Below the pieces are notes generated by a model that ran no database searches, was not told the DNA's origin, and saw only the letters and a list, made by a program, of their open reading frames with translations. This document shows positions 1 to 7,031 of a stretch of DNA of 64,000 bases, piece by piece. The stretch covers positions 41,938-105,937 of the forward strand of contig CAWAZS010000015.1 of assembly GCA_963786625.1 (NCBI GenBank). The letters run 5' to 3'. Each line of letters opens with the position of its first letter. Within the stretch, counting starts at the first letter, position 1. The position numbers and the translations under genes were made by a program. The stretch is from CAIWHR01 sp963786625 (GTDB taxonomy: Bacteria > Pseudomonadota > Gammaproteobacteria > Burkholderiales > Casimicrobiaceae).

Positions 1-1
1 T

Positions 2-1123
2 CTCAAGTTTGCCGGTCCCGTGCTCGACGAGGCGACCATCGCCGGCGTCGCGGACGTCCTGCGCTCCGGCTGGATCACCAGCGGGCCGTGGGTGCGCGAG
101 TTCGAGGACGGTCTCTCGCGATTCTGCGGCGGCCGGCCGGTGAAGGTCGTGACCTCGGCGACGGCCGCCGTCGAAATCGCGCTGCAGCTCGCCGGAATCG
201 GACCGGGCCACGAGGTGATCACGTCGGCGCAGAGCTTCTTCACCGTGCTCAACATGATCGTCAAGGTCGGCGCGACCCCGGTGTTCGTGGACTGCGACCT
301 CGTCACGCGCAACATCGACCTGGCGCAGGTCGAGGCGGCGATCACGCCACGCACCCGCGCGATCGTGCCGACGCACTGGCCGGGCTCGCTCGCCGACATG
401 GATGCGCTCTACGCCCTCGCGCGGGAGCGGGGGCTGCGCGTCATCGAGGACGCGGCGCTGGTGATGGGCTCGCAGTGGAAGGGCCGCAACGTCGGCGCCG
501 TCGGCGACCTCGTCACCTTCAGCTTCCACCCGAACAAGAACATGACGACCATCGAGGGCGGCGCGCTCGTCGTCAACGATGCCGACGAGGCGAGCCGCGT
601 CGACGCGCTGCGCTTTCACGGCATCACCTACCTGCCCGACCGCACCCGCGACGTCGCGTTCCCCGGCGGCAAGTTCAACCTGCCCGACGTCAATGCGCGG
701 ATCGGCGTCGCGCAGCTTGCGCAGCTGCCGGAATTCCTGGCGCGGCGGCGCTCGCTGGTCGATCGCTACTTCGAGCGCTACGCGACCGATCCGCCCTGCG
801 TGCTGCCGCCGCCGCCCCGGCAGGGCGACGGGCAGTCGTGGAACATGTTCTCGGTGCTGCTTCCGCTCGATCGGCTGACGATCACGCGCAGGCAGTTCCG
901 CGACGCACTGGAGGCGCGCGGCATCGGCACCGGTGTATCGTACGAGGCGCTGCACCTCTGCACGCTGGGCCGGCGCTACGGCTACGCCGACGGCGACTTG
1001 CCGGTGACCGAGCGGATCGCCCGCGAGACGGTCACGCTGCCGCTGCACGCCGGGATGACGCCGGCCGACGTCGACCGGGTCTGCGCCGCAGTGGCGAGCA
1101 TCATCGCCGAAGCGCGCGCCTGA
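2..1123 (+). CDS. arnB: DegT/DnrJ/EryC1/StrS aminotransferase, ArnB-like (5' partial)
   Basis: A PLP-dependent sugar-nucleotide aminotransferase. By family and context it is most likely ArnB, which makes UDP-4-amino-4-deoxy-L-arabinose (UDP-L-Ara4N) from the 4-keto pentose in the cytoplasm for lipid A modification. The frame is open to the left edge. Residues upstream of the first GTG (position 20) already fit the family N-terminus before the SGWITSGP motif, so the true start lies outside the window. The PLP-binding lysine is expected in HPNKNMTTIEGG (nt 527-562), the family's usual lysine-plus-glycine signature. It is followed by arnC after 36 bases and by the rest of the Arn locus on the same strand. 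Another sugar aminotransferase of this family is possible from sequence alone; the neighbours make ArnB the best call. Confidence 0.88.
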   Translation, partial: LKFAGPVLDEATIAGVADVLRSGWITSGPWVREFEDGLSRFCGGRPVKVVTSATAAVEIALQLAGIGPGHEVITSAQSFFTVLNMIVKVGATPVFVDCDLVTRNIDLAQVEAAITPRTRAIVPTHWPGSLADMDALYALARERGLRVIEDAALVMGSQWKGRNVGAVGDLVTFSFHPNKNMTTIEGGALVVNDADEASRVDALRFHGITYLPDRTRDVAFPGGKFNLPDVNARIGVAQLAQLPEFLARRRSLVDRYFERYATDPPCVLPPPPRQGDGQSWNMFSVLLPLDRLTITRRQFRDALEARGIGTGVSYEALHLCTLGRRYGYADGDLPVTERIARETVTLPLHAGMTPADVDRVCAAVASIIAEARA

Positions 1124-1159
1124 GCGGCCCCGCGAACCCGCCCGGAGCTGGAACGGACG

Positions 1160-2140
1160 ATGGACAACCCGCAACTCTCGGTCGTGATCCCGGTTTTCAA
1201 CGAGGAGGCCGGTCTGCCCGCGCTGTTCGATCGGCTGTATCCCGCGCTCGACGCGCTCGGCCTCGACTACGAGGTGATCTTCGTCAACGACGGCAGCCGC
1301 GACGGGTCGGTCGCATTGCTGCGCGAGCAGTGGGAACGTCGCCCGGACACTACGCGCGTCGTGCTCTTCAATGGCAACTATGGCCAGCACCTGGCGATCA
1401 TCGCCGGATTCGAGCGCAGCCGCGGCGAGCGCGTCGTCACGATGGACGCCGACCTCCAGAATCCGCCCGAGGAGATCGGCAAGCTGCTCGCCGCGATGGA
1501 CGCCGGCCACGACTACGTCGGGGGCGTTCGCCGCACCCGCGAGGACTCGTGGTGGCGCCGGATGGCGTCGCGGGCGATGAACCGGCTGCGCGAGCGGATC
1601 ACGCGCATCCAGATGACCGATCAGGGGTGCATGCTGCGCGCCTACAGCCGCGAGATCGTCGCCGCGGTGGCCGCGAGCCGCGAGGTCAGCACCTTCATTC
1701 CGGCGCTCGCGTACACGTTCGCGACCAATCCGGCCGAGGTCGTCGTCGCGCACGCCGAGCGGGCGGCGGGCAAGTCGCACTATCCGCTGTACAAGCTGAT
1801 CCGGCTCAACTTCGACCTCATCACCGGCTTCTCGCTGGTCCCGCTGCAGCTGTTCTCGATGTTCGGCATGCTGGTCTCGGCGCTCGCGCTCGTCACCTAC
1901 GTCGGCGTCATCGTCTACCGGCTGTTCGTTTTCGACTGGCCGGGCGCGAACTGGCTGGAGGCCACCGCGGTGTTCTGGGATCGCGACATTCTCGCGTTCT
2001 TCCTCATCGGCATGCTGCTGTTCGGGCTGGGCCTCGTCGGCGAATACGTGGGCCGGATCTACCAGCAGGTCCGGGCGAGGCCGCGCTTCATGGTCGACGC
2101 CGTCCTGGAGTGCGACGGCGACGAGCCCGCAGCACGTTGA
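1160..2140 (+). CDS. arnC: Undecaprenyl-phosphate 4-deoxy-4-formamido-L-arabinose transferase (GT2)
   Basis: A family 2 glycosyltransferase of 326 residues, matching ArnC in length and layout. ArnC moves the formylated aminoarabinose from UDP to undecaprenyl phosphate at the inner face of the cytoplasmic membrane. The N-terminal GT-A domain begins with LSVVIPVFNEEAGLPALFDR and carries the metal-binding MDADLQNPPEE motif near residue 95. The C-terminus has two hydrophobic helices (about residues 225-260 and 275-300), as in ArnC/DPM-like enzymes. It sits between arnB and the formyltransferase in the usual Arn order. A different polyprenyl-phosphate sugar transferase cannot be excluded from the domain alone, but the context is specific. 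Confidence 0.9.
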   Translation: MDNPQLSVVIPVFNEEAGLPALFDRLYPALDALGLDYEVIFVNDGSRDGSVALLREQWERRPDTTRVVLFNGNYGQHLAIIAGFERSRGERVVTMDADLQNPPEEIGKLLAAMDAGHDYVGGVRRTREDSWWRRMASRAMNRLRERITRIQMTDQGCMLRAYSREIVAAVAASREVSTFIPALAYTFATNPAEVVVAHAERAAGKSHYPLYKLIRLNFDLITGFSLVPLQLFSMFGMLVSALALVTYVGVIVYRLFVFDWPGANWLEATAVFWDRDILAFFLIGMLLFGLGLVGEYVGRIYQQVRARPRFMVDAVLECDGDEPAAR

Positions 2141-2157
2141 CCGCGCGGGCGAACTGC

Positions 2158-3093
2158 ATGACCCGCGCCGTCGTCTTCGCCTACCACAACGTCGGCGTCC
2201 GCTGCCTGAAGGTGCTGCTCGCGCACGACATCGAGGTGCCGCTGGTCGTGACGCACGCCGACAGCCCGGGCGAGGCGATCTGGTTCGCGTCGGTGGCCGC
2301 GACCGCCGCCGAGTACGCGATCCCCACCGCGACGCCCGACGATCCGAACGTGCCGGACCTCCTCGCCAGGATCGCCGCCTTCGCGCCCGAATTCCTGTTC
2401 TCGTTCTACTACCGGAAAATGCTGAAGCCACCGCTGCTCGGGCTCGCCTCGCGCGGGGCGCTCAACATGCACGGCTCGCTGCTGCCGAAGTACCGCGGGC
2501 GCGCGCCGGTGAACTGGGCGGTGCTCCATGGCGAGCGGGAAACCGGCGCCACGCTGCATTACATGACCGGGAAGCCCGACGCGGGGGACATCGTCGCGCA
2601 GACCGCCGTGCCCATCCTGCCGGACGACACGGCGCAGGAGGTGTTCGACAAGGTGACCGTCGCCGCCGAGCTCACGCTCGACGGCGCGCTGCCCGCGCTC
2701 GTCGCCGGCACCGCCCCGCGGCTGCCCCAGGATCTCGCCTCGGGCAGCTACTTCGGCGGACGCAGGCCCGAGGACGGAACGATCGACTGGAGCCGCGATG
2801 CGGCCGCCATCCACAACCTGGTGCGCGCGGTTGCGCCTCCGTACCCGGGCGCGTTCACCACGGTCGGCGGCGTCGCCGCGCGGGTGCTGCGAACCCGCGT
2901 CGTCGACGCGACGACCCCCGGCACGCTCACGCCGACGCTCGAGGCGCGCGACGGATGGCTGCTCGCGCATTGCGGCGGCGGCGGAACGCTGCAGCTGCTC
3001 GCGCTCGAGATCGACGGCATGGCGACGAGCGCCGCGGCGCTGACGGCGCGCTTCGGCCGGGCGCCGGCCCTCCTCGGCGGAGGGCGCCAGTGA
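2158..3093 (+). CDS. arnA: UDP-L-Ara4N formyltransferase (stand-alone ArnA N-terminal half)
   Basis: A formyltransferase of 311 residues equivalent to the N-terminal domain of ArnA, which transfers formyl from 10-formyl-tetrahydrofolate to UDP-L-Ara4N. The catalytic triad is visible: Asn103 and His105 in NMHGSLLPKYRGRAP, and Asp141 in GKPDAGDIVAQ. These positions are one residue off E. coli ArnA Asn102/His104/Asp140. A C-terminal oligonucleotide-binding-type domain follows from about residue 205. I chose the ATG at 2158, just after the arnC stop, because the family starts directly at the first beta strand (TRAVVFAYHNVG). In E. coli this domain is fused to the dehydrogenase; here the two halves are separate genes. 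Methionyl-tRNA formyltransferase is the nearest alternative, but length and context favour ArnA. Confidence 0.88.
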   Translation: MTRAVVFAYHNVGVRCLKVLLAHDIEVPLVVTHADSPGEAIWFASVAATAAEYAIPTATPDDPNVPDLLARIAAFAPEFLFSFYYRKMLKPPLLGLASRGALNMHGSLLPKYRGRAPVNWAVLHGERETGATLHYMTGKPDAGDIVAQTAVPILPDDTAQEVFDKVTVAAELTLDGALPALVAGTAPRLPQDLASGSYFGGRRPEDGTIDWSRDAAAIHNLVRAVAPPYPGAFTTVGGVAARVLRTRVVDATTPGTLTPTLEARDGWLLAHCGGGGTLQLLALEIDGMATSAAALTARFGRAPALLGGGRQ

Positions 3094-3106
3094 CCCACGA
3101 CGAGCG

Positions 3107-3298
3107 ATGTTCGCGACCGTCCCGGTGCTGTCGATGGTCGCCGTGTTCTACAATACGCGTCTCGCCCTGTACCTCTACTTCCTGCTCCTGGTCGTCGCAT
3201 TTCCTGCCGGGCCGCGTCGACATGACCGCGGATCCGGAAGGCGGCCGCTGAAGGACGCCATCCCGGGCACCCCCGCGCACACCGTCGATCCGTCATGA
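3107..3298 (+). CDS. Putative small membrane protein inside the Arn locus
   Basis: A 63-codon frame between the two ArnA halves. I do not recognise it. The first half contains one clear hydrophobic stretch (about residues 3-33), and the tail is polar and basic. Its stop codon overlaps the start of the dehydrogenase gene in an ATGA arrangement (3295-3298), which suggests translational coupling and is the main reason to list it. No convincing ribosome binding site precedes the ATG, so it could be chance in GC-rich DNA or the remnant of a larger gene. Confidence 0.3.
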   Translation: MFATVPVLSMVAVFYNTRLALYLYFLLLVVAFPAGPRRHDRGSGRRPLKDAIPGTPAHTVDPS

Positions 3299-4338
3299 AA
3301 AGAGTCCTGATCCTCGGCGTCAACGGCTTCATCGGCCATCACCTGTCCCAGCGCATCGTCAACGACACCGACTGGGAAATCTACGGGATGGACATGCAGT
3401 CGGACCGCGTCGCCGACCTGCTCCCGGAAAAGCGCTTTCACTTCTTCGAGGGCGACATCACGATCAACAAGGAATGGATCGAGTACCACATCAAGAAGTG
3501 CGACACCGTCCTGCCGCTGGTCGCGATCGCGACGCCGGCGACCTACGTCAAGGAGCCGCTGCGGGTCTTCGAGCTCGATTTCGAGGCGAACCTGCCGATC
3601 GTGCGCGCCTGCGTCCGGCACCGGAAGCGGCTCATCTTCCCGTCGACGTCCGAGGTCTACGGCATGTGCCGTGACGACGAGTTCGATCCGGAGCGCTCCG
3701 AGCTGGTGCTGGGCCCGATCGAAAAGACGCGCTGGATCTACTCGTGCGCGAAGCAGCTGATGGACCGCGTGATCCATGCGTACGGCGCGCAGGAGGGGCT
3801 CGACTACACGCTGTTCCGGCCGTTCAACTGGATCGGCTCCGGACTCGACTCGATCAACACGGCGAAGGAAGGCAGCTCGCGCGTCATCACGCAGTTCCTG
3901 GGCCACATCGTCCGCGGCGAGACGATCAAGCTCGTCGACGGGGGCACCCAGAAGCGCGCATTCACGTACATCGACGACGGAATCGCCGCGCTGATGAAGA
4001 TCATCGTCAACGACGGCGCAGTCGCGAGCGGAAAGATCTACAACATCGGCAACCCGGCCAACAACTACTCGGTGCGCGAGCTCGCGACGATGATGCTCGA
4101 CCTCGCGCTCACCTACCCCGAGTACCGCGACACCGCGGAGCGGGTGCGGATCGTCGAGACCACGTCCGCCGATTACTACGGCAGCGGCTACCAGGACGTC
4201 CAGAATCGCGTGCCCAAGATCACCAACACCTGCGCCGACCTCGACTGGCAGCCGTCCGTGGGCATGGACGAGGCGCTGACCCGCATCTTCGATGCCTACA
4301 GCGGGCACGTGGCGGAGGCGCGGCGGCTCGTCGAGTGA
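3295..4338 (+). CDS. arnA: UDP-glucuronate oxidative decarboxylase (stand-alone ArnA C-terminal half)
   Basis: A short-chain dehydrogenase/epimerase-type enzyme of 347 residues, collinear with the C-terminal domain of ArnA. That domain oxidises and decarboxylates UDP-glucuronate to the 4-keto pentose used by ArnB. Visible features are the Rossmann motif LGVNGFIG (residues 6-13), Glu120 in PSTSEVYG (equivalent to the catalytic Glu434 of E. coli ArnA), and the Tyr149-x3-Lys153 pair in YSCAKQ. The signature FRPFNWIGSGLDSINTA and the C-terminal YYGSGYQDVQNRVPKI are diagnostic of ArnA rather than general epimerases. No frame break is seen. No ugd, which would supply UDP-glucuronate, lies in this window. 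Confidence 0.93.
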   Translation: MKRVLILGVNGFIGHHLSQRIVNDTDWEIYGMDMQSDRVADLLPEKRFHFFEGDITINKEWIEYHIKKCDTVLPLVAIATPATYVKEPLRVFELDFEANLPIVRACVRHRKRLIFPSTSEVYGMCRDDEFDPERSELVLGPIEKTRWIYSCAKQLMDRVIHAYGAQEGLDYTLFRPFNWIGSGLDSINTAKEGSSRVITQFLGHIVRGETIKLVDGGTQKRAFTYIDDGIAALMKIIVNDGAVASGKIYNIGNPANNYSVRELATMMLDLALTYPEYRDTAERVRIVETTSADYYGSGYQDVQNRVPKITNTCADLDWQPSVGMDEALTRIFDAYSGHVAEARRLVE

Positions 4339-4411
4339 GCCCGGTCACGAACGGGCGCCCGGGGGGATCCCGTCCGCGCACGGTGCCCCCGTCCGCCCGG
4401 CCAGGATTCCG

Positions 4412-5344
4412 ATGCTCCTCGCGCTGAAGATCGACGTCGACACGCTGCGCGGCACGCGCGAGGGCGTCCCCAACCTCGTCGTCCTGCTGAAGAAGCACGG
4501 CGCCGACGCGACCTTCCTGTTCTCGCTCGGTCCCGATCACACGGGGCGGGCGATCCGGCGCATATTCCGGCCCGGGTTCTTCGGCAAGGTGCGGCGCACG
4601 TCGGTCATCAGGCACTACGGCATCAGGACGCTGCTCTACGGCACGCTGCTGCCCGGCCCCGACATCGGGCGGCGCGCGGCCGATGTCATGCGCGCGACGC
4701 GCGATGCGGGGTTCGAAACCGGCATCCACACCTGGGACCACGTTCGCTGGCAGGACGGCGTCGCCGACGCCAACGCCGCGTGGACGCGCGCCGAGATGCA
4801 GCGGGCCTGCGACCGCTACGACGAAATCTTCGGCTCGCCACCGCTCACCCACGGCGCCGCCGGCTGGCAGATGAACGTTCACGCGCTGCGGCTGACGCAG
4901 CGCCTGGGCTTCGAGTACTGTTCCGACGGCCGCGGCGCGTACCCGCACCTGCCCGTGTGGAACGGCGAGCTGATCCGCTGCCCGCAGCTGCCCACGACGC
5001 TGCCGACCCTCGACGAGCTCCTCGGCCGCGACGGCATCACCGAGGCCAACGTCGCCGCCCACCTCCTCGAGCTGACGCGCGAGCCTGCCGCGGCGGGACA
5101 TGTCTTCACGCTGCACGCCGAGCTCGAGGGGATGCGCCTCGCCGGCGCATTCGAGCAGCTGCTTGTCGGCTGGAAGGCGCAGGGCTGGCGGCTCACCTCG
5201 ACGCGCACGCTCTTCGAGGCGTTGCAGCCGTTCGCGCTGCCGCGCTGCGAGGTGGGCGCCGGAGCGATCGAAGGGCGCGCCGGAACGCTCCTCGTCCAGC
5301 GCGGCGAATTCCTGGCCGACGTCGATCTCGCGCAGGCCGCATGA
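4412..5344 (+). CDS. arnD: 4-deoxy-4-formamido-L-arabinose-phosphoundecaprenol deformylase
   Basis: A polysaccharide deacetylase-fold protein of 310 residues matching ArnD, which removes the formyl group from undecaprenyl-phosphate-linked Ara4FN at the membrane before export. The N-terminus LALKIDVDTLRGTREGVPNL and the metal-site motif HTWDHVRWQDG follow E. coli ArnD closely. The ATG at 4412 was chosen because the family starts within a few residues of the IDVD metal motif; the open frame extends upstream without homology. It is the last Arn gene here. arnT, the final transferase, is absent between this gene and the peroxiredoxin, so it must be upstream of the window or elsewhere. Confidence 0.92.
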   Translation: MLLALKIDVDTLRGTREGVPNLVVLLKKHGADATFLFSLGPDHTGRAIRRIFRPGFFGKVRRTSVIRHYGIRTLLYGTLLPGPDIGRRAADVMRATRDAGFETGIHTWDHVRWQDGVADANAAWTRAEMQRACDRYDEIFGSPPLTHGAAGWQMNVHALRLTQRLGFEYCSDGRGAYPHLPVWNGELIRCPQLPTTLPTLDELLGRDGITEANVAAHLLELTREPAAAGHVFTLHAELEGMRLAGAFEQLLVGWKAQGWRLTSTRTLFEALQPFALPRCEVGAGAIEGRAGTLLVQRGEFLADVDLAQAA

Positions 5345-5384
5345 GGTCACCGCCGGTCCCATCATCCCATCCAAGGAGACTCCC

Positions 5385-5840
5385 ATGCTCGGCAAGAAAG
5401 TACAGGATTTCTCGGCGCCCGCAACGGGCAATGCGACGTTCCGGCTCTCCGACCACAAAGGCCATCCGGTGGTCATCTACTTCTACCCGAAGGACAACAC
5501 GCCGGGGTGCACGACCGAAGGCGCGGACTTCCGCGACCTGCACAAGCAGTTCGCGAAACTGGGGGCGGTCGTCGTCGGGGTGTCGCGCGACACGCTGAAG
5601 TCGCACGAGGGCTTCTGCGCGAAGATGGCGTTCCCGTTCCCGCTCATCTCCGATGCCGACGAAAAGCTGTGCGCTCAATTCGACGTCATCAAGATGAAGA
5701 ACATGTACGGCAAGCAGGTCCGGGGCATCGAACGCTCGACGTTCCTGGTCGGGCCCGACGGCAAGCTCGTGCGCGAATGGCGCAAGGTCAAGGTCGCGGG
5801 GCACGCCGCGGAAGTGCTGGAGGCCGTGAAGGCGCTCTGA
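5385..5840 (+). CDS. bcp: Thioredoxin-dependent peroxiredoxin, Bcp/PrxQ type
   Basis: A 151-residue peroxiredoxin that reduces hydrogen peroxide and organic peroxides in the cytoplasm. The peroxidatic Cys42 is in NTPGCTTEGADFRD. The position five residues later, which is the resolving Cys50 in E. coli Bcp, is alanine (Ala47). Other cysteines lie in FCAKM and LCAQF, so the enzyme would be a 1-Cys type or use a more distant resolving cysteine. The ATG at 5385 has a good ribosome binding site (AAGGAGA at 5372-5378). It lies 40 bases after arnD. A Bcp gene beside a PhoH gene is, to my recollection, common in Betaproteobacteria; here about 7.5 kb separates the two. Confidence 0.93.
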   Translation: MLGKKVQDFSAPATGNATFRLSDHKGHPVVIYFYPKDNTPGCTTEGADFRDLHKQFAKLGAVVVGVSRDTLKSHEGFCAKMAFPFPLISDADEKLCAQFDVIKMKNMYGKQVRGIERSTFLVGPDGKLVREWRKVKVAGHAAEVLEAVKAL

Positions 5841-6235
5841 GGGATCCGCGCCACCGGCCCATCGCAAGGGCCGGCTCGATGTTGCCGGCGGCGGTCGCGA
5901 AGGACGGATCGCCTGGCAGGCTTTCGAGCGCGTCCATGGGATCACTGGCGCCGAGCCATGGGACCTGGAGCGCAACCGCTGGCGCCTAGCCACCGGTCCG
6001 GCCGCGGGGCAAACCGACCTGCGATCTGGCAGCGATCTGTAAGCCAGCTGTAAGCCATCCGGAATCGGGTCTGCCGCACCATGACGGCATGAACACCGAA
6101 AACAACCTGACCAAGTGGGTTCGCGGGCCCCGGCTCAGTCCAGCCGAAGGTCGATGGCCATCGGCAGCCGATCCCGAGCAAAGCGAACTCGTGGGTGCAA
6201 TCGCGGGCGCGTGCCCGCCAACAGGAGCATCTGCC
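5841..6235. other. Intergenic region with a possible promoter for the lipoprotein gene
   Basis: This stretch of 395 bases contains no recognised gene. An open frame in phase with the next gene begins at an ATG at 6089, but the residues it would add do not look like a secretion signal. Its one structured element is the direct repeat at 6037-6057, listed separately. Confidence 0.6.
6037..6057. promoter_or_regulatory. Direct repeat CTGTAAGCCA, 11-base period
   Basis: CTGTAAGCCA occurs twice, at 6037-6046 and 6048-6057, one helical turn apart. Tandem repeats of this spacing are the operator type of OmpR/PhoB-family regulators (the Pho box also begins CTGT and has an 11-base period). It lies about 180 bases upstream of the lipoprotein start at 6236. 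The regulator is unknown; this is pattern inference only. Confidence 0.35.
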
Positions 6236-6815
6236 ATGTCGAACACATTCAAACGTGCGTTGATCGTTGGTTCGTTGACCGCGGCCGGCTTGAACGGCTG
6301 CGTGATGGTTCCGGTGGCCTCCGACGGGACGCCGATCTACCCGGGGACGGCAACGCTCTATCCGGCGATCCCGGTTCCGGTGCCGACCGTGCAAGGTCCG
6401 GGCCCGAATTATCTGGCGCCGGTTCCCGGGCGCAACGGGCGCACGGCGTCGACCGCGCCCTCGTACATGCCACCCGGCGTGGAATTGGCGGCGCCGACCG
6501 GGACCCTCGACTGCCCGCCGCATTGCAGGCGCGTCTCTACCCGTCCAACGAAGTCGCGACGGAAACCGGGCTCCTGTCCGGAACCGTCACGAACATGATG
6601 ACCGGGAAGGGAGTCTTTCAGCTCAACTACCGGGGCGAGATCCTGACCGGCGAGGCGACGCGGGTTCCCGGCGACGATCGCCGCGGCGTGGCAACGCCTA
6701 CGGCCAGCGCGGCACCTACATGAGTTGCGAGTACCGCATGACCACGCCCTATCAGGGCACCGGCTCCTGCAAGCTCTCCAACGGCGCGCAGTACCAGGTG
6801 CACATCGGCGGATGA
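6236..6815 (+). CDS. Putative lipoprotein (frame broken twice)
   Basis: An exported lipoprotein of unknown function. The ATG at 6236 is preceded by AGGAG (6223-6227). The first residues form a signal peptide ending in the lipobox LNGC, then comes a Pro-rich linker (about residues 25-85). The C-terminal domain continues in two other frames: LSGTVTNMMTGKGVFQLNYR with GEATRV, then NAYGQRGTYMSCEYRM and CKLSNGAQYQVHIGG ending at 6815. The three segments read as one protein if single bases were lost near 6505 and 6686. Its Cys-containing, glycine-rich C-terminal half resembles conserved but uncharacterised proteobacterial lipoproteins as I remember them. It precedes the kinase gene on the same strand and may act with it. 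Confidence 0.65.
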
Positions 6816-6925
6816 CGGGGTCCGATCGCGGACCGCGACATCGCGGTATCGGCGAAGATCGCCGGACGCGACTGAATCTCATCCGCAACGGATCGAGCGC
6901 CGTGGCTGCAAAGTGCGATCGTCGG

Positions 6926-6952
6926 GCGTGCCGCGGTCGAGTCGCGGCACGC
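6926..6952 (+). terminator. Strong hairpin between lipoprotein and kinase genes
   Basis: GCGTGCCGCG (6926-6935) and CGCGGCACGC (6943-6952) form a perfect 10-base-pair stem with a 7-base loop. Only a short ACTTT follows, so it is a weak intrinsic terminator at best; it could be an mRNA stabiliser or attenuator. Confidence 0.4.
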
Positions 6953-7031
6953 ACTTTCGGGCCGAGACTTGCCGGGCGGGCGCGCTTCCCCTACGCTCGG
7001 GGAAAGCGACCGTGCCTGACCGCCTGCCGAG

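Noticed and set aside
88..3093. Open frame of 1,001 codons overlapping arnB and arnC
   Set aside because: Only its last 312 codons (formyltransferase) have family features; the first part is Arg/Ala-rich nonsense in the shadow of arnB and arnC, as is usual for GC-rich DNA.
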